Assembly: GCA_030446485.1 (NCBI GenBank)
Contig: JAUJNF010000002.1
Coordinates: forward strand, 291,674-355,673
Reading direction: 5' to 3'
Source of the DNA: Thermoleophilaceae bacterium
GTDB lineage: Bacteria > Actinomycetota > Thermoleophilia > Solirubrobacterales > Thermoleophilaceae
Length of the DNA stretch: 64,000 nucleotides
Within the stretch, counting starts at the first letter, position 1; the number at the start of each line of letters is the position of its first letter. Below, piece after piece: positions 58,690 through 64,000 of the stretch. The notes under the pieces are model-generated. The model saw only the letters and a list, made by a program, of their open reading frames with translations, made no database searches and was not told the DNA's origin. The position numbers and the translations under genes are program-made.

Positions 58690-60456
58690 CTAACGGTTGC
58701 CGCGCTGGCAGCGGTAGCGCCCGTTGCCGCCCCCCTGCGCGAAGCGGTTGCAGTCTCCGCCGGAGCGGCCGCGGCGGCGCGGTGAGCCGCCGGCCGGCCC
58801 GCGCCTGACCACGAGCGGCGCCGCATCACGGGCCTCCGCCCCTCCCGCGGTGCGCGCGACCACGCTGAGGCCATATCGCCCCGGCCGCAGGGCGCGCGGT
58901 GCCGTCACCGTGGCCGCTCCGGGGCCGGCCCGCCGGACAAAACGTGTCGCGAGACCGTCGGCGCCGCGCACCGCGAAGCGCAGGCGGGCACGCTCGGAGG
59001 CGAAGACCGACAGCCGCGGGCGGCGGCCGGCTCGCATCGAGTAGCGCGCACGTGCGAAACCGGCGGTGAACCGCGCACCGAGCTCCACCGGCCCGCCGCT
59101 CCCGGGAGCGCCGCCTCCGCCGGCCGGGGCGCCGGCGGCCGGGCCAGGCCGGCCGGCCGCGTCGTAGAAGATCCCGATGCCGTTCGGAACGGTCCGCTCC
59201 ACGCTCTGCCGCGGGCCGGCCTCTACGCCCTCGCCGCCGTCCGAGGTCTGGTTGATCAGGCTCACCGAGCTCGCGCCCGGCTGCCGCGCCACCATGGTCG
59301 CCGAGCCGCCACCGTCCAGGTGCAGCGCCTCGACAGCGCCCAGGTCGAGCATGAGCTTCGCGAAGTCGTTGGTCCGGCTCATCCCGGTGGTCATCACTTG
59401 GCGCCCGTCAACCACCACGAGCAGCAGCGTCCTGCGGTCCGCGCCGGCGAAGCCGATGCCCGTGCGCGGGTAGAACGGACGGTTCACGTTCTCCTTCGGC
59501 GTGTCCTCGATGAACCTGCCGTCGCGTACGAGGTAGGCCACGCCGCCCACCGCGAACTTGAACGGGGTGGGCAGCGGGAACTGGAAGGTCGGCGCGAACG
59601 CCGCGCCGACGCTCGAGCCCGGCTGGAGCGCGGCCAGCCGCTCCGCGCCGGCCTCGCGGCCGAGCAGCTCGAAGCCGTCGCCGGGGATCAGGCCGCTGCG
59701 GGGGCCGTCCTGCACCGACTCGACCACGCCGTTTCGCACGAGGGCGCTGCGCACCGGCGCGGAGCCCGCCTTCTCCACCGGCCGCTCGCGCGCCCGCTCG
59801 CCCCAGCGGTTGGTGTAGAGCCCGACGCCGTCGGCCGGCAGCCGGAATCGGTTGACCCCCGCGAGCGGGCCGGGACCGCTCGGGAGGGCGAGGCTGCCCG
59901 TGAAGCCGGCGTCGCCGACCCGCCCGGACTCGTCGGCCACTATGCCGGCCGTCCTCACGCCGCCCGTCTCCGAGTCGTCGTCGAAGGACTTGAGCAGCTC
60001 GCCTCCGGCGATGGCGGTGCCGTTCGGCACCTCGGAGTCCCCCGAGTCGAAGAAGTCCCCGTTCACGCCAGCGAACGCCCCGGCGCGGTCGGCCATCACG
60101 GTCATCTTCTCGCGCGCGGCCACGGCGCCGGGGAACAGGAGGTCCGCGGTGATCGCCGGACTGGACAGGTCCGCGCGCAGAACGTGCACGCGGGCGCGCT
60201 CGTTGCCGACCAGGCGCGTGAACTCCTCGAGCTCGAGTCCTGGAGCCAGAGTCGTCTGCGTGCGCTCGATGTCTGTAGCCGGAGAGGGCGGCAGTCCGGG
60301 CGGAATGGGCAGGTTGGTGTCGCTCTGCGCCGTAGCCGTTCCCGGCAGCAGGGCGAGGAGGACGGCGGCGGCGGTGCCGAGGCGGAGCACGCCCGGGATG
60401 GAACACCGGACCGCGGAGCGGGATGTTGCGATGTCGTGACCTTCGCGAGGCCGCAC
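58690..60456 (-). CDS. Secreted phosphodiester glycosidase (NAGPA-like) with an Arg/Gly-rich tail
   Basis: 588 residues. Signal peptide (VLRLGTAAAVLLALLPGTATAQ). The NAGPA domain is clear: ADRAGAFAGVNGDFFDSGDSEVPNGTAIAGGELLKS, FYPRTGIGFAGADRRTLLLVVVDGRQ, MLDLGAVEALHLDGGGSATM. It cleaves a GlcNAc-phosphate or other phosphodiester at the cell surface. From about 430 a Gly/Ala/Pro linker and a beta domain follow (GARFTAGFARARYSMRAGRRPRLSVF). The last residues, NGRYRCQRGNR, occur again at the right edge of the window. Starts at 60456; a slightly later start is possible. Confidence 0.78.
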   Translation of the reverse strand: MRPREGHDIATSRSAVRCSIPGVLRLGTAAAVLLALLPGTATAQSDTNLPIPPGLPPSPATDIERTQTTLAPGLELEEFTRLVGNERARVHVLRADLSSPAITADLLFPGAVAAREKMTVMADRAGAFAGVNGDFFDSGDSEVPNGTAIAGGELLKSFDDDSETGGVRTAGIVADESGRVGDAGFTGSLALPSGPGPLAGVNRFRLPADGVGLYTNRWGERARERPVEKAGSAPVRSALVRNGVVESVQDGPRSGLIPGDGFELLGREAGAERLAALQPGSSVGAAFAPTFQFPLPTPFKFAVGGVAYLVRDGRFIEDTPKENVNRPFYPRTGIGFAGADRRTLLLVVVDGRQVMTTGMSRTNDFAKLMLDLGAVEALHLDGGGSATMVARQPGASSVSLINQTSDGGEGVEAGPRQSVERTVPNGIGIFYDAAGRPGPAAGAPAGGGGAPGSGGPVELGARFTAGFARARYSMRAGRRPRLSVFASERARLRFAVRGADGLATRFVRRAGPGAATVTAPRALRPGRYGLSVVARTAGGAEARDAAPLVVRRGPAGGSPRRRGRSGGDCNRFAQGGGNGRYRCQRGNR

Positions 60457-60476
60457 GTCGAGTGCAGCCGTGGGAG

Positions 60477-61277
60477 CTACAGCGGCGGCAGCCGCACGTG
60501 GATGTGGTCGTCGTGGCGGTCCAGCGGCTGCACGATGCCCGTCGGGCCGGTGAGGCCGGTGTTGGGCCCGACGAACACGCCCTCGGCACCCGCGGCCACG
60601 AAGCGGTCGACCAGCTTCTGGGACAGGTCGAGGTCGATGTCCTCGAGCGAGTCGGGCCCTCGCTCGAGACCATCGCTACGCGGGTAGTACACGTCCACGT
60701 CGAGCCCGTTCTGGTGGGAGTAGTGGCCGAGCGTGCCGCCGCCCACGCCGAACTCTTGGAGGACTCCGTAGCTGCCGTCGAAGCTGCCACCGTACCGCCG
60801 GCTGAGGTCGCCGACCGCCATGCGCGGTGCGCCGGGGTTGGCCCCGGCATGTGCCTCGGCGATGTCGAGGATCATCCGGATCAGCCGGTCGGTCCCGTAG
60901 AGTCGGCCGGCGTCGTTCGATGCCGTCCAGCGGACCGGGTCCCACGTGAAGTAGTGGCGCCCCTCTGCGGGCAGCCGGACCCCGTCGATGAGCTCGCCGG
61001 CCGTGGGCAGCCCCACGGCCGTGGACTTCTTCCAGTCGATGTCTGTCTCCGAACCCCGGCGCTCAGCCTGATCGCGCTCCTCGGCCCGATCGCGCCCTGC
61101 CTCACGGCTCCTCGGTGTAGTGGCACGCGCCGGCAAGTCGGGCGGCGCGGACGGCCCGCTGCGCGCCGTCGTGGGAACCGCTCCCGTGGAGGAGCTGACC
61201 TGGAGCAGGGTGACGGCTCCGACACCCGCGGCCGAGAGCAGCAGGGCGGCGCAAGCGACGAGACGCTTGAGGAACAT
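60477..61277 (-). CDS. Secreted M74/LAS-type murein endopeptidase-like protein
   Basis: 266 residues from ATG 61275-61277 (MFLKRLVACAALLLSAAGVGAV, an export signal). A charged linker follows, then the domain: GHYSHQNGLDVDVYYPRSDGLE with H-x6-D zinc ligands, and LDRHDDHIHVRLPP with H-x-H at the end, as in penicillin-insensitive murein endopeptidase (MepA) and LAS peptidases. It would cleave D-Ala-meso-diaminopimelate cross-links or a similar bond. Placed beside a glycosidase and an acyltransferase, it fits an envelope cluster. Confidence 0.72.
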   Translation of the reverse strand: MFLKRLVACAALLLSAAGVGAVTLLQVSSSTGAVPTTARSGPSAPPDLPARATTPRSREAGRDRAEERDQAERRGSETDIDWKKSTAVGLPTAGELIDGVRLPAEGRHYFTWDPVRWTASNDAGRLYGTDRLIRMILDIAEAHAGANPGAPRMAVGDLSRRYGGSFDGSYGVLQEFGVGGGTLGHYSHQNGLDVDVYYPRSDGLERGPDSLEDIDLDLSQKLVDRFVAAGAEGVFVGPNTGLTGPTGIVQPLDRHDDHIHVRLPPL

Positions 61278-61321
61278 CGACCTATCAGGGTAGCGCCGCG
61301 GGCACGGTGCTCCTGGGGGCA

Positions 61322-62560
61322 TCAGCCCTCCTGAGCTCTCCCCGACAGGCCGGCGATCCACTCGAGACCGGGGTTGTACACGAGGTCGTGCTCGCCTTCG
61401 AAGAGCACGACGGTGGCCGATCGCGAGCGGCGCGAGAAGACGACCTCCGGGTCCTGCGGGCCGAAATGGGCCTCCGCCCGGATCGAGCCGCGCGGGCCGC
61501 CCGGCAGGCGGTTGCCCGCGACGCGGGCCAGCGAGCGTTCGCGCACGCGGTCACCGGGATCGGCGAGCCGGTTGAACGCCCGCAGCGCGTGGTCCGGCCG
61601 GACGAGCGTGTCGGCGAGGCCGTGGCCGATGTAGACGGGCACACCGGCCGCCCGCGCGGCGGCGAGGTGCGCACTGGGGCTGCGGTGGCGGCAGCTCCGG
61701 CGCGCCGCGCCGTCGGCATTCGGATCACCACCGCAGGACTGCGTTATGTGATCGGCGTAGTCGCGCGGGGGAACCTGCGTGGCGTTGTACCGGTGCCAGT
61801 AGGCGAGGTCGTAGACCGGCACCCATGAGACGGCGCCCGCGAAGCGGTCGGGATGGCGGCCCGCCATCAGGAGCGACATCATGCCCCCGCCCGAGAAGCC
61901 GACCACGAAGACGCGCTTACGGTCGACGGTGGCCTTCTCGAGCGCGAAGTCGACCGCGTCGATCACGTCCTGCACCGCGAGGTCGGACCCGGTCGCCTCC
62001 GGCTTGTCGTTGACGCCGCGGAAGTTCGGCGCGATCATCCCCCACCCTCGCCTCTGCGCCCACTGGCCGAAGGGGATGCCCACCTGCTGCCGGTACTGGT
62101 TGCTCCATGAGTGGAGGACCACGAGCAGCGGCTGCTCGCCGTCCCCGGACGGGGGCAGCCACAGGGCGGGTTGCCGGTGACCGTCGGCGCTGGAGTCGAT
62201 CCGAACGTCCTCGATGCGCGGCACATCGCGCTGCCAGCGCGAGAACCCCTCGGCGCCGAGGGAGCCGAATGCCGTGCCCGTCGTGACATCCGCGACGCGC
62301 TTGAAGACCGGGGCCCGTGCCTCACGCGCACGGGACGAGCGATCGCGGCCGGGACTCGTGCGCTCTCGCTCACGATCCTCCGTGGCCTGCGCGGTGGGGA
62401 TCTCGACCCTGGGCTCGTCCGAGCCGGAGGCGCAGGCGCCGACCAGCCCGGCCATCAGGCACAGCGCGACGGTGGCCGCGCGTGATCGCCGTCCTGACAC
62501 CGGGGTGTCCCCCCGCGGCCCGGGCGGGGTCGAGGGGAAGTCCCTCTGCGGCGGGGTCAC
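61322..62560 (-). CDS. Alpha/beta-hydrolase lipoprotein
   Basis: 412 residues. Signal RRSRAATVALCLMAGLVGACASG with a lipobox LVGAC. Mature: a charged linker, then ALWLPPSGDGEQPLLVVLHSWSNQYRQQ, nucleophile elbow VFVVGFSGGGMMSLL, IGHGLADTLVRPDH for the Asp, and VLFEGEHDLVYN for the His. Esterase/peptidase of the prolyl-oligopeptidase or PHB-depolymerase type on the outer face of the membrane. The stop-start overlap with the acyltransferase indicates one operon. Confidence 0.75.
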   Translation of the reverse strand: MTPPQRDFPSTPPGPRGDTPVSGRRSRAATVALCLMAGLVGACASGSDEPRVEIPTAQATEDRERERTSPGRDRSSRAREARAPVFKRVADVTTGTAFGSLGAEGFSRWQRDVPRIEDVRIDSSADGHRQPALWLPPSGDGEQPLLVVLHSWSNQYRQQVGIPFGQWAQRRGWGMIAPNFRGVNDKPEATGSDLAVQDVIDAVDFALEKATVDRKRVFVVGFSGGGMMSLLMAGRHPDRFAGAVSWVPVYDLAYWHRYNATQVPPRDYADHITQSCGGDPNADGAARRSCRHRSPSAHLAAARAAGVPVYIGHGLADTLVRPDHALRAFNRLADPGDRVRERSLARVAGNRLPGGPRGSIRAEAHFGPQDPEVVFSRRSRSATVVLFEGEHDLVYNPGLEWIAGLSGRAQEG

Positions 62561-63765
62561 GGCGCCGCCGGCGGAGGGGCGATCCGCGTCCGGGCCAGGG
62601 CGGGGGCGCCCACCGGGCGAGGAGGAGCACGCGTGGGAGCCGGCCGCGCCGCGTCACCGCGCGGACCGCGTGTCTTCAGCCGCAGCGCGGGAGCTTCCAC
62701 GTACCGGTAGGTGAGCGTCGCCAGCACGCCGGTCGCCAGGCCGACCACCGCGAGGCTGAGGACGAATCCCCCCGCGCCGTCTGCCGTCGCGCCGTGCATG
62801 CGCAGCCAGCGCAGAAGCGGCTCATGCCACAGGAAGACTCCGTAGGAGATCGGCCCGATGGCGAGCGGCACACGCGTCTCCAGGACGCGCAGGAGGCCCC
62901 GCGAGCCACGGCCTGCCGGCATGACCACCAGTGCGAGGAGCAGTGCGCTCACGATCCCCGAGGCGTACTGGTGCAGGTCGTGCGGCTCCAGCCGGGTGGT
63001 TCCGGCGGCGGCCAGGAGGACGACCACGCCGCCGGCGAGCGCCACCGTTCCGGCACGCCAGAAGCGGGGAAGCGAGAGCCGGCCATCCTGGACCTCGATG
63101 TGCACGACCGCGACGAGCATCCCCAATCCGAACATGTCGGCAAGACCCCAGAACGAGCGCGACACCCCGACCTCCCACTCGACCAGCCCCAGCATCGCGA
63201 GCTTGCTCGAGGCGCCCACGAGGAGCAGGAGGACGATCGGGACCAGTACCGCCGTCCGGCGCCGGCGGGCGCGCGCGGTCAGGCGCAGGGCGAGCAGTCC
63301 GAGGACGGGCAGCACCGCGTAGAAGACCACTTCCACCGACAGGCTCCACGCGGGCCCGATCCCGGTGAAGATCGAGTCGGCGGTGTAGTTCTGCAGGAAC
63401 AGCAGGTTGAGGACCAGGAGGTCCCGCGGAAGCGCTCCCTCGGTTCGAGCCCCCGAGGCGTCGGGCACCAGGGCCACCTGCAACACGAAGACGGTGAAGA
63501 GCAGCACGACCCAGTAGGCGGGGAGGATGCGAAGGGCACGGTTGGCGGCGTAGCGGACGATGCTCGGCGCCGCGGTGCCCCGAAGGGCGGCTGCCGCGAA
63601 CGAGCGGTAGAGCAGATAGCCCGACAGCACGAAGAAGAGCGTCACGCCGTGCCAGAGGTAGGGCATCACGGTGGACAGGGCACCGAGGTCCGGACGCTCC
63701 CCGCTGGGCGCACCGAAGCGCCACACGTGGTAGACGAGGACCGAACAGGCGGCCACGGCGCGCAA
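62557..63765 (-). CDS. OafA-type membrane acyltransferase (Acyltransferase 3 family)
   Basis: 402 residues, about ten membrane helices. RAVAACSVLVYHVWRFGAPSGE holds the active-site His in YH; YLWHGVTLFFVLSGYLLYRSF and YAANRALRILPAYWVVLLFTV are family landmarks; AWSLSVEVVFYAVLPVLGLLAL, SYGVFLWHEPLLRWLR. It moves an acyl group onto a wall or surface sugar. The usual start motif PGIEGLRA lies just upstream in the same frame (about 63,768-63,785), but no ATG, GTG or TTG precedes it; the TTG at 63765 is the only good start in range, so the start is uncertain. Downstream is the lipoprotein hydrolase. Confidence 0.8.
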   Translation of the reverse strand: MRAVAACSVLVYHVWRFGAPSGERPDLGALSTVMPYLWHGVTLFFVLSGYLLYRSFAAAALRGTAAPSIVRYAANRALRILPAYWVVLLFTVFVLQVALVPDASGARTEGALPRDLLVLNLLFLQNYTADSIFTGIGPAWSLSVEVVFYAVLPVLGLLALRLTARARRRRTAVLVPIVLLLLVGASSKLAMLGLVEWEVGVSRSFWGLADMFGLGMLVAVVHIEVQDGRLSLPRFWRAGTVALAGGVVVLLAAAGTTRLEPHDLHQYASGIVSALLLALVVMPAGRGSRGLLRVLETRVPLAIGPISYGVFLWHEPLLRWLRMHGATADGAGGFVLSLAVVGLATGVLATLTYRYVEAPALRLKTRGPRGDAARPAPTRAPPRPVGAPALARTRIAPPPAAP

Positions 63766-63955
63766 CCCCTCGATCCCCGGCAGAGTCGTGCCCGCCCGCT
63801 TCTGCTGATCGCCTCGCCTCCCGATGCACTGGTTCTACCCCCGATGCGGGGTCGCGACGGTTACGAAGTCGTGACGTCTGCTGGCGTGGCGGGCCGCGGC
63901 CGGCCGACGCGGAGCTGCCAGCGCGCCGGCCGCGACGCTCCGGACGGCGCTCGAG

Positions 63956-64000
63956 CTAGCGGTTGCCCCGCTGGCAGCGGTACCGCTGCGTGCCGGTCGA
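63956..64000 (-). CDS. C-terminal 14 residues of a gene beyond the window
   Basis: The last 45 bases encode STGTQRYRCQRGNR and a TAG. The final eight residues are identical to the end of the phosphodiester glycosidase at 58,690-60,456, so this is probably a paralogue or a protein with the same tail. Confidence 0.75.
   Translation of the reverse strand, partial: STGTQRYRCQRGNR

Noticed and set aside
1..64000. rRNA, CRISPR-Cas, prophage structural genes, conjugation genes, secondary metabolite synthases
   Set aside because: None could be recognised in any frame.

Overview
The window is GC-rich DNA (about 70% by eye) from a high-GC actinobacterium, most likely the class Thermoleophilia (Solirubrobacterales-like). 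This rests on gene content: coenzyme F420 biosynthesis with a fused fbiC, crotonyl-CoA carboxylase/reductase, very large secreted S8/FG-GAP proteins, DUF4383 and DUF998 membrane proteins, and frequent GTG/TTG starts. It is an inference; no rRNA is present.

The window falls into two parts. Bases 1 to about 24,000 are an unstable, decaying region. They hold truncated, frameshifted and chimeric genes (DUF998 joined to a sigma-factor tail, LuxR, TetR and EgtD tails, an M28 tail) and a broken IS256-family element with recognisable terminal repeats. They also hold a decayed operon (5.4-10.0 kb) of a ten-segment membrane protein, a radical SAM enzyme of the MJ0619/tetraether-synthase type, a methyltransferase, an FAD-enzyme remnant and a CDP-alcohol phosphatidyltransferase. 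Intact islands of function here are a catechol-O-methyltransferase-like gene, a sugar-lactone-oxidase/D-amino-acid-aldolase pair and a GGDEF protein. Three copies of the 3' half of a tRNA-Pro gene (13.53, 14.64 and 22.78 kb, the last being the complete tRNA) mark two tandem integrated islands. The larger (8.2 kb) carries a TIGR02391 (HEPN-like)/HNH/unknown three-gene operon, two winged-helix proteins, a membrane protein paired with a protein holding three 23-residue tandem repeats, a uracil-DNA-glycosylase-like gene, small membrane proteins and a PASTA lipid-side protein. A five-gene tRNA set (Pro, Gly, Trp, Leu, Leu), all on the minus strand, closes this half.

From about 23.3 kb to the end the genes are tightly packed and nearly all intact. 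24-35 kb is acyl-CoA metabolism: an acetyl/acyl-CoA synthetase, an acyl-CoA carboxylase beta subunit, 3-hydroxyacyl-CoA dehydrogenase, enoyl-CoA hydratase, HMG-CoA lyase and SDR, plus two membrane-embedded M28 peptidases. Crotonyl-CoA carboxylase/reductase lies at 57 kb, so an ethylmalonyl-CoA-type route and leucine/branched acyl-CoA breakdown are plausible. 35-43 kb is cofactor F420: npdG-cofD-cofC-cofE in one operon, two coiled-coil proteins, a lytic transglycosylase and fbiC. An aquaporin and a THI5/NMT1-type binding lipoprotein follow.

44.9-53.9 kb holds two adjacent giant secreted subtilisin-family/FG-GAP proteins, paralogous to each other; the second in transcription order carries a 2-nt frameshift. 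54-64 kb is a mixed housekeeping and envelope region: SDR, a receiver-like protein, YgfZ, a lipoprotein, ccr, a phosphodiester glycosidase, an M74-like endopeptidase, an alpha/beta-hydrolase lipoprotein and an OafA-type acyltransferase. The last 45 bases encode a C-terminal tail identical in its final eight residues to the glycosidase tail, so a paralogue starts just beyond the window.
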